Assembly: GCF_036203305.1 (NCBI RefSeq)
Contig: NZ_CP108131.1
Coordinates: forward strand, 5,580,001-5,644,000
Direction of reading: 5' to 3'
DNA from: Streptomyces sp. NBC_00190
Lineage (GTDB): Bacteria; Actinomycetota; Actinomycetes; Streptomycetales; Streptomycetaceae
DNA: 64,000 nucleotides
Made by a program: the position numbers and the translations under genes. Shown piece after piece: positions 1 through 7,902 of this stretch (the first letter of the stretch is position 1; the number at the start of each line of letters is the position of its first letter). A model generated the notes under the pieces. That model saw nothing but the letters and a program-made list of their open reading frames with translations. It was not told the origin of the DNA and did not search any database.

Positions 1-98
1 TAAACCGGACTTACATCATGCAAACACCATGCCTGGCAAGGTGTCCCAGTCGAGATGATCAGGAGCGGAATGACGCATTCAGTGGCGGAATGCCCGTT

Positions 99-126
99 TT
101 GTGAGGTCCAATTGACTGTCTATTAT
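99..126 (+). promoter_or_regulatory. Candidate promoter upstream of the first small gene
   Basis: TTGTGA at 99-104 and TATTAT at 121-126 are separated by 16 bases and resemble a sigma-70-type promoter; the TATTAT box is unusually A/T-rich for this genome. A TTGACT at 112-117 lies too close to either possible -10 to serve the same start. A 14-base palindrome, ATGGCC-GT-GGCCAT, follows at 162-175. The rest of bases 1-278 shows no convincing gene. Confidence 0.35.
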
Positions 127-278
127 GCCGGTAATGTCTGGTCGCAGGTGAGCAAACTCACATGGCCGTGGCCATTACTTCCCGGTTCGGCAGGGGATTC
201 AGATGTTTAGCCTTGCCCCTTAAAGGGTTGGCGGATACGCCGACCGACACACCGAGCAGCCGAGGGCCCGAAACTCCC

Positions 279-470
279 ATGAAGACGACGACGCGGCCGA
301 TGTTCCGCATAGCCAACCCCCGCCGCACCACCCTCGCGCACCTCAAGGACGCCGAGGACCTGCAGGCGGCCCCGGCCACCCCGGAGCACGCCGTCGAGCT
401 GCCGACGCAGACCGCCAACCCGCGGCGCACGATCCTGATGGACGCGCCCGTGGCGGCCGCCGCGCAGTAG
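279..470 (+). CDS. Small hypothetical protein with duplicated ANPRRT motif (63 aa)
   Basis: I do not recognise this gene. The peptide is 63 residues if it starts at the ATG at 279; an upstream in-frame ATG at 162 would give 102 residues, but its extra N-terminus looks like leader sequence. The motif ANPRRT occurs twice, near residues 12-17 and 46-51, each followed by a Thr/Ile-Leu pair, with an acidic stretch between them. There is no signal peptide or membrane segment and no cysteine. A GAGGG 12 bases before the ATG at 279 could be the ribosome binding site. The gene sits just upstream of, and in the same direction as, the FAA-hydrolase gene. The repeated short motif could be a recognition or cleavage element of a precursor peptide, but no modification enzyme lies beside it. 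It might also be a non-coding leader. Confidence 0.45.
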   Translation: MKTTTRPMFRIANPRRTTLAHLKDAEDLQAAPATPEHAVELPTQTANPRRTILMDAPVAAAAQ

Positions 471-566
471 CCACGGCCCTAAAGAGAGCGAAGCGCCCCT
501 GCCCGCCGCGTTAGCCTGGAGCCGCAGACTCCAGCCAGCGGAAATACAGAGGGGCAGACGCAACAC

Positions 567-1355
567 GTGCGCATCGCCAGGTTCTCGATCGACGGCAATG
601 TCGCCTTCGGCGCGGTCGAGGGCAACGCCGCCCCCGGCGCCGAAGGGGAGCTCGTCCTCGACATCATCAAGGGCATCCCGTTCGCGGACTTCGAGCTCTC
701 CGGTACGAAGGTCCCGCTCAGCAAGGTGCGCCTGCTGCCGCCCGTGCTCCCGAACAAGGTCGTGGCCATCGGCCGCAACTACGCGGAGCACGCGGCGGAG
801 CTCGGCAACGAGGTCCCGGACGCCCCCATCACCTTCTTCAAGCCCTCCACCTCCGTGGTCGGCCCGGGCGACCCGATCACGTACCCCTCCTTCTCCCAGG
901 ACCTGCACCACGAGGCGGAGCTCGCCGTGGTCATCGGCCGCATGTGCCGAGAGGTCCCGAAGGAGCGCGTCAAGGACGTGATCCTCGGCTACACCTGCGC
1001 CAACGACGTCACCGCGCGCGATGTCCAGCAGCGCGAGAAGCAGTGGGCCCGCGCCAAGGGCTTCGACAGCTCCTGCCCCCTCGGCCCCTGGATCGAGACC
1101 GACCTGGACCCGAGCGACCTGACCATCCAGTGCACCGTCAACGGCGAACAGCGCCAGCTCGGCCGCACCAGTGACATGGTCCGCTCCATCGAGGACCTGG
1201 TCGTGCACATCACCGAGGCCATGACGATGCTCCCTGGTGACGTCATCCTCACGGGGACCCCGGCCGGAGTCGGCCCCCTCAACGTCGGCGACGAGGTCGC
1301 CGTCACCATCGAAGGCATCGGCACTCTCACCAACAAGGTGATCAAGCGTGGCTAA
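567..1355 (+). CDS. Fumarylacetoacetate hydrolase family protein
   Basis: A 262-residue member of the FAA hydrolase fold, which hydrolyses or decarboxylates 2-oxo acid-type substrates with a divalent metal. The expected metal ligands are visible as E116 and E118 in the [11 protein letters not shown] segment and D147 in CANDVTARD. The C-terminal glycine-rich segment [11 protein letters not shown] is also typical. The start is a GTG preceded by AGAGGGG. It overlaps the start of gltX by 8 bases, so the two are co-transcribed and probably translationally coupled. The substrate cannot be read from sequence; a 2-hydroxyhepta-2,4-diene-dioate isomerase-type label is common for this subgroup but unproven. 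Confidence 0.85.
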   Translation: MRIARFSIDGNVAFGAVEGNAAPGAEGELVLDIIKGIPFADFELSGTKVPLSKVRLLPPVLPNKVVAIGRNYAEHAAELGNEVPDAPITFFKPSTSVVGPGDPITYPSFSQDLHHEAELAVVIGRMCREVPKERVKDVILGYTCANDVTARDVQQREKQWARAKGFDSSCPLGPWIETDLDPSDLTIQCTVNGEQRQLGRTSDMVRSIEDLVVHITEAMTMLPGDVILTGTPAGVGPLNVGDEVAVTIEGIGTLTNKVIKRG

Positions 1356-2823
1356 CGCGAACGTCCGCGTACGTTTCTGTCCCTCCCCGACCGGCAACCC
1401 CCACGTGGGCCTGGTCCGGACCGCCCTCTTCAACTGGGCGTTCGCCCGCCACCACGGCGGTACGTTCGTCTTCCGCATCGAGGACACCGACGCGGCCCGC
1501 GACTCCGAGGAGTCGTACGGGCAGCTGCTCGACTCGATGCGCTGGCTCGGCTTCACCTGGGACGAGGGTCCCGAGGTCGGCGGCCCGCACGCCCCGTACC
1601 GGCAGTCCGAGCGCATGGACATCTACAAGGACGTCGCGCAGAAGCTGCTCGACGGCGGCTGGGCGTACCACTGCTACTGCACCACCGAGGAGCTCGACGC
1701 GCGCCGCGCCGCGGCCCGCGCCGCCGGCAAGCCCTCCGGCTACGACGGCCACTGCCGCGAGCTGACCACCGTGCAGGTCGAGGCGTACCAGGGTGAGCAC
1801 CGCTCCTCGATCGTCCGCTTCCGGATGCCCGACGAGCCGATCACCTTCACGGACCTCGTCCGCGGCGAGCTGACCTTCACCCCGGACAACGTGCCGGACT
1901 TCGGCATCGTCCGGGCCAACGGCGCCCCGCTGTACACGCTGGTGAACCCGGTCGACGACGCGCTCATGGAGATCACCCACGTCCTGCGCGGCGAGGACCT
2001 GCTCTCCTCGACCCCGCGCCAGATCGCCCTGTACAAGGCGCTGATCGAGCTGGGCGTCGCCAAGACCACCCCCGCCTTCGGCCACCTGCCGTACGTGATG
2101 GGCGAGGGCAACAAGAAGCTCTCCAAGCGCGACCCCGAGGCCTCCCTCAACCTGTACCGCGAGCGCGGCTTCCTCCCCGAGGGCCTGCTGAACTACCTCT
2201 CGCTCCTCGGCTGGTCCTTCTCCAAGGACCAGGACGTCTTCTCGATCGAGGAGATGGTGGCGAAGTTCGACATCGACGGCGTCAACGCCAACCCGGCGCG
2301 CTTCGACCTCAAGAAGGCCGAGTCGATCAACGGCGACCACATCCGCCTGCTCGACCCGAAGGACTTCGCGGACGCCTGCGCCCCGTGGCTGCGGGCCCCG
2401 CACGCCAACTGGGCGCCCGAGGACTTCGACGCCGCGGCCTGGGAGCGCATCGCCCCGTACGCCCAGACCCGTGTGACCGTCCTGTCGGACATCACGGCCA
2501 ACGTCGACTTCCTGTTCCTGAAGGAGCCGGTCGAGGACCAGGCGTCCTGGGACAAGGCGATGAAGGGCGAGCCCGCGGCCCTGCTGACCACGGCACGCGA
2601 GAACCTCCAGGCCGCCGACTGGTCGGACCCCGAGTCCCTCAAGCAGGCCGTCCTGACCGCCGGTGAGGCCCACGGCCTCAAGCTGGGCAAGGCCCAGGCC
2701 CCGGTCCGCGTGGCCGTCACCGGCCGCACCGTCGGCCTGCCGCTCTTCGAGTCCCTGGAGATCCTGGGCAAGGAGCGGTCCCTGGCCCGCATCGACGCGA
2801 CCCTGGCGAAGCTCACCGCGTAG
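1348..2823 (+). CDS. gltX: Glutamyl-tRNA synthetase
   Basis: Charges tRNA-Glu with glutamate in the cytoplasm. The 491 residues match the class I GluRS family. The N-terminal SPTGNPHVG contains the HIGH-type signature at residues 19-22, and KLSKR at 257-261 is the KMSKS-type loop that binds ATP. The C-terminal half is the helical anticodon-binding domain. The start is GTG, inside the end of the preceding FAA-hydrolase gene. A strong hairpin follows the stop. Its substrate tRNA, tRNA-Glu(CUC), is encoded three times about 1.1 kb downstream. Confidence 0.97.
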   Translation: MANANVRVRFCPSPTGNPHVGLVRTALFNWAFARHHGGTFVFRIEDTDAARDSEESYGQLLDSMRWLGFTWDEGPEVGGPHAPYRQSERMDIYKDVAQKLLDGGWAYHCYCTTEELDARRAAARAAGKPSGYDGHCRELTTVQVEAYQGEHRSSIVRFRMPDEPITFTDLVRGELTFTPDNVPDFGIVRANGAPLYTLVNPVDDALMEITHVLRGEDLLSSTPRQIALYKALIELGVAKTTPAFGHLPYVMGEGNKKLSKRDPEASLNLYRERGFLPEGLLNYLSLLGWSFSKDQDVFSIEEMVAKFDIDGVNANPARFDLKKAESINGDHIRLLDPKDFADACAPWLRAPHANWAPEDFDAAAWERIAPYAQTRVTVLSDITANVDFLFLKEPVEDQASWDKAMKGEPAALLTTARENLQAADWSDPESLKQAVLTAGEAHGLKLGKAQAPVRVAVTGRTVGLPLFESLEILGKERSLARIDATLAKLTA

Positions 2824-2865
2824 CACCACCCGCATCCCCCGGCCGGCGCCGGGAGGGGCCCCATC

Positions 2866-2905
2866 GCAGGGGGCGGCGGCCGGACCACCGGCCGCCGCCC
2901 CCTGC
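2866..2905 (+). terminator. Terminator after gltX
   Basis: A perfect 18-bp G+C-rich stem (2866-2883 with 2888-2905) around the tetraloop ACCA, 43 bases past the gltX stop. There is no U-tract, as is usual in Streptomyces. Confidence 0.75.
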
Positions 2906-2910
2906 GGCGT

Positions 2911-2950
2911 TCTCCGCGCCCTTCCGCGCCCTTCCGCGCCCTTCCGGGGC
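2911..2950. repeat. 10-bp tandem repeat
   Basis: Four consecutive decamers in phase, with the unit CTTCCGCGCC exact in the second and third copies and degenerate in the first and last. It lies between the gltX terminator and the HAD gene. Confidence 0.7.
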
Positions 2951-3036
2951 GTTTCGGGGACCCTTCCGGGGGCCGGACCGGATCTTTCTTTCCCGTCCGC
3001 CCGCGGGGGACCGGCGTCCGGCGTAGGCTCGGCCCC

Positions 3037-3765
3037 ATGCCGATCCGCGCCGTGCTGTGGGACATCGACGACACCCTCTTCGACTACACGGGGGCGGACG
3101 CCGCCGGGCTGGCGCGGCAGCTGGAGACCGACGGGATCGCGGAGCGGTACGGAACCCCCGCACAGGCGCTGGCGCTGTGGCGGCAGATCACCGACCTGCA
3201 CTGGGCGCGCTTCGCGGCCGGCGAGGGCACCTTCCAGGGGCAGCGCCGGGAGCGGGTGCGGGAGTTCCTCGGGGAGCCCGGGATGACGGCCGACGAGGCG
3301 GACGCCTGGTTCGACCAGTACATCGAGCACTACAAGACCTACTGGTCCGTCTTCCCCGACGTGGTGCCCGCGCTGGACGCCCTCGCCGCCGGCTACCGGC
3401 ACGGGGTGCTCTCCAACTCCTCCACGGCCAACCAGGACCCCAAGCTGCGTGACCTCGGCCTGCGCGACCGCTTCGAAGTGCTGGTCTGCGCCGTCGAGCT
3501 CGGGGTCAGCAAGCCGGACGCGGGGGCCTTCCTGGCCGCCTGCGAGGCGCTGGCGCTGGCCCCGGACGAGGTCGCGTACGTGGGTGACCAGCCGGAGATC
3601 GATGCGCGCGGGGCGCGGGACGCCGGGCTGCTGGCGATCTGGCTCGACCGCGACGGCCGCCGCGGGGACGGTCCCGACGGCGTGCACCGCATCGCCGGTC
3701 TTGAGGGGCTACCGGAGCTGCTGGCAGGGGATACCCGTTTTGGAGCACGGTCAGGCATCCGGTAA
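3037..3765 (+). CDS. HAD-superfamily hydrolase
   Basis: A 242-residue phosphatase-like protein of the haloacid dehalogenase superfamily. Motif I is WDIDDTLFD with nucleophile D9 and general acid D11. The LSNSST segment is motif II, the SKPDAGAF lysine is motif III, and YVGDQPEIDARGARDAGL is motif IV. The helical cap between motifs I and II makes it a subfamily I member. No recognisable Shine-Dalgarno precedes the ATG. Instead TAGGCT ends 7 bases upstream, the pattern of a -10 box for a leaderless transcript. The substrate is unknown. The 3' end overlaps a candidate promoter for the tRNA array. Confidence 0.88.
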   Translation: MPIRAVLWDIDDTLFDYTGADAAGLARQLETDGIAERYGTPAQALALWRQITDLHWARFAAGEGTFQGQRRERVREFLGEPGMTADEADAWFDQYIEHYKTYWSVFPDVVPALDALAAGYRHGVLSNSSTANQDPKLRDLGLRDRFEVLVCAVELGVSKPDAGAFLAACEALALAPDEVAYVGDQPEIDARGARDAGLLAIWLDRDGRRGDGPDGVHRIAGLEGLPELLAGDTRFGARSGIR

Positions 3766-3768
3766 TGT
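3740..3768 (+). promoter_or_regulatory. Candidate promoter of the tRNA array
   Basis: TTGGAG (3740-3745) and TAATGT (3763-3768) are separated by exactly 17 bases. The -10 box includes the stop codon of the HAD gene. It lies about 85 bases before the first tRNA and is the best promoter-like match upstream of the array. Confidence 0.5.
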
Positions 3769-3812
3769 TCTTTCTGCGCCGCCGGAGCGGGCCGAAAGGC
3801 CGGACGGAGGCG

Positions 3813-3855
3813 CCACCAAAAAAAGAAAACCCCACAAGGGGTTGACTTTTGGTGG
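3813..3855 (+). promoter_or_regulatory. Inverted repeat in the leader of the first tRNA-Gln
   Basis: CCACCAAAA (3813-3821) pairs with TTTTGGTGG (3847-3855), and AACCCC (3828-3833) with GGGGTT (3838-3843). The outer 3' arm runs into the first three bases of the tRNA acceptor strand, so the structure would compete with tRNA folding or mark a processing site. Confidence 0.5.
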
Positions 3856-3924
3856 GGTATAGTGTAATTGGCAACACGAGGGTTTCTGGTTCCCTTATTC
3901 TAGGTTCGAGTCCTGGTACCCCAG
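3853..3924 (+). tRNA. tRNA-Gln (anticodon CUG), copy 1
   Basis: A 72-base cloverleaf. The acceptor TGGGGTA pairs with TACCCCA and is followed by discriminator G. The D stem is GTGT/ACAC, the anticodon loop is TTCTGGT with CTG at positions 34-36, and the T arm contains GGTTCGAGTCC. CCA is not encoded as part of the gene. The base pair at the foot of the anticodon stem is U-U rather than Watson-Crick. Confidence 0.95.
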
Positions 3925-3951
3925 CGCAGTGCAGCAGTAACGCAGTGCTTT

Positions 3952-4024
3952 GCCCCCGTTGTGTAGCGGCCTAGCACGCCGCCCTCTCAAGGCGGTAGCG
4001 CCGGTTCGAATCCGGTCGGGGGTA
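3952..4024 (+). tRNA. tRNA-Glu (anticodon CUC), copy 1
   Basis: A 73-base cloverleaf with acceptor GCCCCCG/CGGGGGT, anticodon stem CCGCC/GGCGG around CTCTCAA (anticodon CTC), and T arm GGTTCGAATCC. It is identical to the other two Glu copies in the array. The first acceptor pair is a G-U wobble. Confidence 0.96.
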
Positions 4025-4085
4025 CAGATCCTTCCCGCGAGATCTCCAGGGTCGCACCCGGACGTCTTGATGCAGGATCGCTAGG

Positions 4086-4158
4086 GCCCCCGTTGTGTAG
4101 CGGCCTAGCACGCCGCCCTCTCAAGGCGGTAGCGCCGGTTCGAATCCGGTCGGGGGTA
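4086..4158 (+). tRNA. tRNA-Glu (anticodon CUC), copy 2
   Basis: Identical in sequence to copy 1. It is preceded by a 61-base spacer and followed by the 24-base spacer that holds the dre-like palindrome. Confidence 0.96.
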
Positions 4159-4165
4159 CTGTTGG

Positions 4166-4181
4166 TCTGGTCTAGACCACT
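4166..4181. promoter_or_regulatory. Candidate DasR operator (dre site) inside the tRNA array
   Basis: TCTGGTCTAGACCACT differs at one position of sixteen from the dre consensus that I recall for the GntR-family regulator DasR (ACTGGTCTAGACCACT), and its core TGGTCTAGACCA is a perfect palindrome. It ends two bases before the second tRNA-Gln. DasR senses glucosamine-6-phosphate in streptomycetes. Binding here would obstruct transcription of the last two tRNAs. The match is seen in sequence; its function is inferred. Confidence 0.7.
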
Positions 4182-4182
4182 T

Positions 4183-4254
4183 TGGGCTATAGTGTAATTG
4201 GCAACACGAGGGTTTCTGGTTCCCTTATTCTAGGTTCGAGTCCTGGTAGCCCAG
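4183..4254 (+). tRNA. tRNA-Gln (anticodon CUG), copy 2
   Basis: Same as copy 1 except for one compensated acceptor pair: TGGGCTA pairs with TAGCCCA instead of TGGGGTA with TACCCCA. Both strands of the pair changed, so the stem is intact and the gene looks functional. Confidence 0.95.
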
Positions 4255-4277
4255 CGCAGTAACAGCAACACCAGCTA

Positions 4278-4350
4278 GCCCCCGTTGTGTAGCGGCCTAG
4301 CACGCCGCCCTCTCAAGGCGGTAGCGCCGGTTCGAATCCGGTCGGGGGTA
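4278..4350 (+). tRNA. tRNA-Glu (anticodon CUC), copy 3
   Basis: Identical to the first two tRNA-Glu copies and the last gene of the array; the terminator stem starts 6 bases after it. Confidence 0.96.
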
Positions 4351-4355
4351 CGCAT

Positions 4356-4394
4356 CGAAGAGGCCCTCCGCGTTCATCGCGGAGGGCCTCTTCG
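4356..4394 (+). terminator. Terminator of the tRNA array
   Basis: A perfect 17-bp stem (4356-4372 with 4378-4394) around TTCAT, followed by TCGTTCG. It is the strongest hairpin in this region and closes the tRNA operon. Confidence 0.85.
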
Positions 4395-4532
4395 TCGTTC
4401 GTCGGCACTGTTCCCCGACGTGGGCCCGATGTGACGTAAGGGCGTAAGTACGGGCCCGGAGGCGCGTGTTCGGACGTGTGCGGCGTCGTACGCGCCCCCG
4501 GGCCCGGGGGTCGGTAAAGAGGTCGGAGCGGG

Positions 4533-5249
4533 TCAGCCGGAGCGGCGCAGCGCCTCCGTGAGGCGTGCGGCCGCGTCGATGACGGCCTGGGCGTGCATCC
4601 GGCCCGGGTGGCGGGTCAGGCGTTCGATCGGCCCGGAGACCGACACCGAGGCCACCACGCGGTTCGACGGCCCGCGCACCGGCGCCGAGACGGAGGCCAC
4701 ACCGGGCTCCCGCTCGCCGATCGACTGCGCCCAGCCGCGGCGCCGGACGCCCGAGAGCGCCGTCGCCGTGAAGCGCGCGCCCTGCAGGCCGCGGTGGAGC
4801 CGCTCGGGCTCCTCCCAGGCCATCAGGATCTGCGCGGCCGAGCCCGCCTTCATGGGCAGGGTCGAGCCCACCGGGACGGTGTCCCGAAGGCCCGAGAGCC
4901 GCTCCGCGGCCGCCACGCAGATGCGCATGTCTCCCTGACGGCGGTAGAGCTGCGCGCTTTCGCCCGTCACGTCGCGGAGGTGGGTGAGCACCGGTCCGGC
5001 CGTGGCCAGCAGGCGGTCCTCGCCGGCCGCGGCGGCGAGCTCCGCCAGCCGCGGACCGAGGATGAACCGGCCCTGCATGTCCCTCGCCACCATCCGGTGG
5101 TGTTCCAGTGCCACGGCGAGGCGATGTGCCGTGGGTCGTGCGAGCCCTGTCGCCGCGACCAGCCCGGCGAGGGTGGCCGGACCGGACTCCAGTGCGCTCA
5201 GTACCAGAGCTGCCTTGTCGAGAACGCCGACGCCGCTAGAGTTGTCCAT
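4533..5249 (-). CDS. ndgR: IclR-family regulator NdgR
   Basis: A 238-residue IclR-type regulator. The N-terminal winged helix-turn-helix lies near residues 10-60 (ATLAGLVAATGLARPTAHRL) and the GAF-like effector domain follows. NdgR orthologues control leucine and other amino-acid biosynthesis in streptomycetes and bind upstream of leuCD. Here the gene is divergent from leuC, 119 bases away, with a palindrome just before the start. The chosen ATG gives the family length; an upstream in-frame start would read through the operator region. The palindrome so close to its own start suggests autoregulation. A 16-base G+C palindrome at 4495-4510 lies past the stop and may help termination. Confidence 0.93.
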   Translation of the reverse strand: MDNSSGVGVLDKAALVLSALESGPATLAGLVAATGLARPTAHRLAVALEHHRMVARDMQGRFILGPRLAELAAAAGEDRLLATAGPVLTHLRDVTGESAQLYRRQGDMRICVAAAERLSGLRDTVPVGSTLPMKAGSAAQILMAWEEPERLHRGLQGARFTATALSGVRRRGWAQSIGEREPGVASVSAPVRGPSNRVVASVSVSGPIERLTRHPGRMHAQAVIDAAARLTEALRRSG

Positions 5250-5263
5250 GAAACGATATTCAC

Positions 5264-5280
5264 GTCTCACACTGTGAAAC
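5264..5280. promoter_or_regulatory. Candidate NdgR operator between ndgR and leuC
   Basis: GTCTCACACTGTGAAAC is a near-perfect palindrome (one mismatched pair) centred at 5272, with a further GAAACGATATTCAC next to it at 5250-5263. The position in the divergent promoter region and the symmetry fit an IclR-family dimer site. Confidence 0.65.
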
Positions 5281-5368
5281 GCAAGTTCAATTTTTCCAAG
5301 AACCAGCGAGTCTGTATGTACGGGTCCACGAACCACTGGGTCCGAGACGGTGAGCCGGAGGGAAAGCG

Positions 5369-6793
5369 ATGGGTAGGACACTCGCGGAGAAGGTCTGGGA
5401 CGACCATGTCGTCCGGCGCGCCGAGGGCGAGCCCGACCTCCTCTTCATCGATCTGCACCTGCTGCACGAGGTGACCAGCCCCCAGGCCTTCGAAGGCCTG
5501 CGCCAGGCCGGCCGCAAAGTCCGACGCCTCGACCTCACCATCGCGACCGAGGACCACAACACCCCCACCCTGGACATCGACAAGCCGATCGCGGACCCGG
5601 TCTCCCGGGCCCAGCTGGAGACGCTGCGCAAGAACTGCTCCGAGTTCGGCGTCCGGCTGCACTCGCTCGGCGACGTCGAGCAGGGCGTCGTCCACGTCGT
5701 GGGACCGCAGCTGGGCCTGACCCAGCCCGGCACCACCGTGGTCTGCGGTGACTCCCACACGTCCACGCACGGCGCCTTCGGCGCGCTGGCCTTCGGTATC
5801 GGCACCAGCCAGGTCGAGCACGTGCTGGCCACCCAGACGCTGCCGCTGGCTCGCCCGAAGACGATGGCGATCACCGTCACCGGCGCGCTGGCCGAGGGCG
5901 TGACCGCCAAGGACCTGATCCTCGCGATCATCGCCAGGATCGGCACCGGGGGCGGCCAGGGCTACATCCTGGAATACCGCGGCGAGGCCATCGAGCAGTT
6001 GTCGATGGAAGCCCGCATGACCATCTGCAACATGTCGATCGAGGCCGGCGCCCGCGCGGGCATGATCGCCCCCGACCAGACCACCTTCGACTACCTCCAG
6101 GGCCGTGACCACGCCCCGACGGGCGAGGAGTGGGACGCGGCGGTCGCGTACTGGAAGACGCTGCGCACCGACGACGACGCGGTCTTCGACGCCGAGGTCG
6201 TCATCGACGGCACGGCGCTGGCCCCGTTCGTCACCTGGGGCACCAACCCGGGCCAGGGCGCGCCGCTGTCGGCCAACGTCCCCGACCCCGCTTCGTACGA
6301 GGACGCTTCGGAGCGCCACGCCGCCGAAAAGGCCCTGGAGTACATGGGGTTGACCGCCGGGCAGCCGCTGCGCGACATCAAGGTCGACACCGTCTTCGTA
6401 GGTTCCTGCACCAACGGCCGCATCGAGGACCTGCGCGCCGTCGCCGACATCGTCGAGGGCCGCAAAGTCGCCGACGGCGTACGGATGCTGGTCGTCCCCG
6501 GCTCGGTCCGGGTCGCCCTGCAGGCCGTGGAAGAGGGCCTGGACAAGGTCTTCAAGGAGGCCGGCGCCGAATGGCGGCACGCGGGCTGCTCGATGTGTCT
6601 GGGCATGAACCCCGACCAACTGGCCCCTGGTGAGCGCTCCGCGTCCACCTCCAACCGCAACTTCGAGGGCCGCCAGGGCAAGGGCGGGCGCACGCACCTG
6701 GTCTCCCCGCAGGTGGCCGCCGCCACCGCGGTACTGGGCCATCTGGCCTCGCCCGCCGACCTGTCCGCCGCCGACGCGACCGCCGGAGTCTGA
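5369..6793 (+). CDS. leuC: 3-Isopropylmalate dehydratase, large subunit
   Basis: The large, [4Fe-4S]-carrying subunit of isopropylmalate isomerase, which converts 2- to 3-isopropylmalate in leucine biosynthesis. It has 474 residues, the normal length. The three cluster cysteines are visible at C347 (FVGSCTNGR) and at C407 and C410 ([12 protein letters not shown]). The small subunit gene leuD follows after 5 bases, so the two form an operon. ndgR is divergent upstream and probably regulates it. Confidence 0.97.
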   Translation: MGRTLAEKVWDDHVVRRAEGEPDLLFIDLHLLHEVTSPQAFEGLRQAGRKVRRLDLTIATEDHNTPTLDIDKPIADPVSRAQLETLRKNCSEFGVRLHSLGDVEQGVVHVVGPQLGLTQPGTTVVCGDSHTSTHGAFGALAFGIGTSQVEHVLATQTLPLARPKTMAITVTGALAEGVTAKDLILAIIARIGTGGGQGYILEYRGEAIEQLSMEARMTICNMSIEAGARAGMIAPDQTTFDYLQGRDHAPTGEEWDAAVAYWKTLRTDDDAVFDAEVVIDGTALAPFVTWGTNPGQGAPLSANVPDPASYEDASERHAAEKALEYMGLTAGQPLRDIKVDTVFVGSCTNGRIEDLRAVADIVEGRKVADGVRMLVVPGSVRVALQAVEEGLDKVFKEAGAEWRHAGCSMCLGMNPDQLAPGERSASTSNRNFEGRQGKGGRTHLVSPQVAAATAVLGHLASPADLSAADATAGV

Positions 6794-6798
6794 GAACC

Positions 6799-7392
6799 AT
6801 GGAAGCCTTCACCACCCACACCGGCCGGGCCGTTCCGCTGCGCCGCAGCAACGTCGACACCGACCAGATCATCCCGGCCCACTGGCTGAAGAAGATCACC
6901 CGCGACGGGTTCGAGGACGGGCTCTTCGAGGCCTGGCGCAAGGACCCGGAGTTCATCACCAACCGCCCGGAGCGCGCCGGCGCGACCGTGCTGGTCGCCG
7001 GACCCGACTTCGGCACCGGCTCCTCGCGCGAGCACGCCGTCTGGGCCCTGCAGAACTTCGGCTTCAAGACGGTCATCTCCTCCCGCTTCGCCGACATCTT
7101 CCGCGGGAACTCGCTGAAGAACGGACTGCTGACCGTCGTCCTGCCCCAGGAGACGGTCGACCGGCTGTGGCAGCTGACCGAGGCCGACCCCACCGCCGAG
7201 ATCACCGTCGACCTGGTCGACCGCCAGGTGCGGGCGGAAGGAATCGAGGCGGAGTTCGAACTCGACGACAACGCCCGGTGGAGGCTGCTGGAGGGGCTGG
7301 ACGACATCTCGCTCACCCTTCAGAACGAAGCGGACATCGACACGTACGAAAGCGTCCGGCCGTCCTTCAAGCCGCGCACGATTCAGGCTTGA
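6799..7392 (+). CDS. leuD: 3-Isopropylmalate dehydratase, small subunit
   Basis: The 197-residue swivel-domain subunit that completes the LeuCD active site. It shows the family signature [14 protein letters not shown] near residues 74-87 and the N-terminal [14 protein letters not shown]. It is co-transcribed with leuC and followed by a strong hairpin. Confidence 0.97.
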   Translation: MEAFTTHTGRAVPLRRSNVDTDQIIPAHWLKKITRDGFEDGLFEAWRKDPEFITNRPERAGATVLVAGPDFGTGSSREHAVWALQNFGFKTVISSRFADIFRGNSLKNGLLTVVLPQETVDRLWQLTEADPTAEITVDLVDRQVRAEGIEAEFELDDNARWRLLEGLDDISLTLQNEADIDTYESVRPSFKPRTIQA

Positions 7393-7443
7393 TTCCTGCC
7401 TGATCAGCGCTTATTCACCTTTGGGTGATCACATCGACAACAC

Positions 7444-7473
7444 TGTGCCCCCCACCGGATGGTGGGGGGCACA
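7444..7473 (+). terminator. Terminator after leuD
   Basis: A perfect 13-bp stem, TGTGCCCCCCACC with its complement, around GGAT, 52 bases after the leuD stop. Confidence 0.8.
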
Positions 7474-7529
7474 GCTGTGTGTTGAGGCCCCGTGAGGCGA
7501 CAACTCGCCCCAGATGGCACAATCTGTGC

Positions 7530-7757
7530 ATGGAACGCGACAGTCAACTTGAGCTCTACGAGCTCGTCGCGGACCGGCTGAAAGAAGCACACACAAGGGT
7601 TCGCTCACTGCAAGTCCCGGAGGGCGTAAGGATGGCGCTGTCCCGGAAGCTGTTGGTCGTCACGGCCGCGGCGAAGCACGATCTCGCCGATGCGGCAAGG
7701 CGCCTGGACAGGTTGATGAAGGACCTCGACGAGGGTCGATTCCCTGAAGGCGACTGA
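7530..7757 (+). CDS. Small conserved helical protein (75 aa)
   Basis: I do not recognise a named family. The 75-residue product is highly charged and predicted helical (ERDSQLELYELVADRLKEAH), without a signal peptide, membrane segment or cysteine. The start chosen at 7530 drops a proline-rich N-terminal extension that would overlap the leuD terminator. It lies between that terminator and the hupS promoter, so it is probably a single-gene unit. Confidence 0.7.
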   Translation: MERDSQLELYELVADRLKEAHTRVRSLQVPEGVRMALSRKLLVVTAAAKHDLADAARRLDRLMKDLDEGRFPEGD

Positions 7758-7820
7758 TGCGAAGGAACTCCGTAACGGCCTCCAGCGTTGCGGCACTAGG
7801 GTGATTAGCCCGTTTCGTGT

Positions 7821-7849
7821 TTGATTTGCGGTATATATCCGCCTAACGT
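7821..7849 (+). promoter_or_regulatory. Candidate hupS promoter with palindromic spacer
   Basis: TTGATT (7821-7826) and TAACGT (7844-7849) are separated by 17 bases. The spacer contains the inverted repeat GCGG-TATATAT-CCGC (7828-7842), whose symmetry and A/T-rich centre suggest a protein-binding site. Confidence 0.55.
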
Positions 7850-7902
7850 GCGAAATAAGCTTGAACACATTCGTTCTGGCGAAGTCTCCGAAGGGGAAGA
7901 CG

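Noticed and set aside
207-1622. Long minus-strand reading frame (471 residues) opposite the FAA-hydrolase and gltX genes
   Set aside because: Low-complexity Gly/Arg/Asp-rich translation typical of the antisense of a high-G+C gene; no family motif.
3842-3863. TTGACT followed by TATAGT at the first tRNA-Gln, as a promoter
   Set aside because: The spacing is only 10 bases and TATAGT lies inside the mature tRNA, so it cannot drive the tRNA gene; the 3740-3768 pair is better.
4533-5381. Longer 282-residue version of NdgR
   Set aside because: The extension would be translated from the operator and leuC promoter region; the 238-residue form matches the family.
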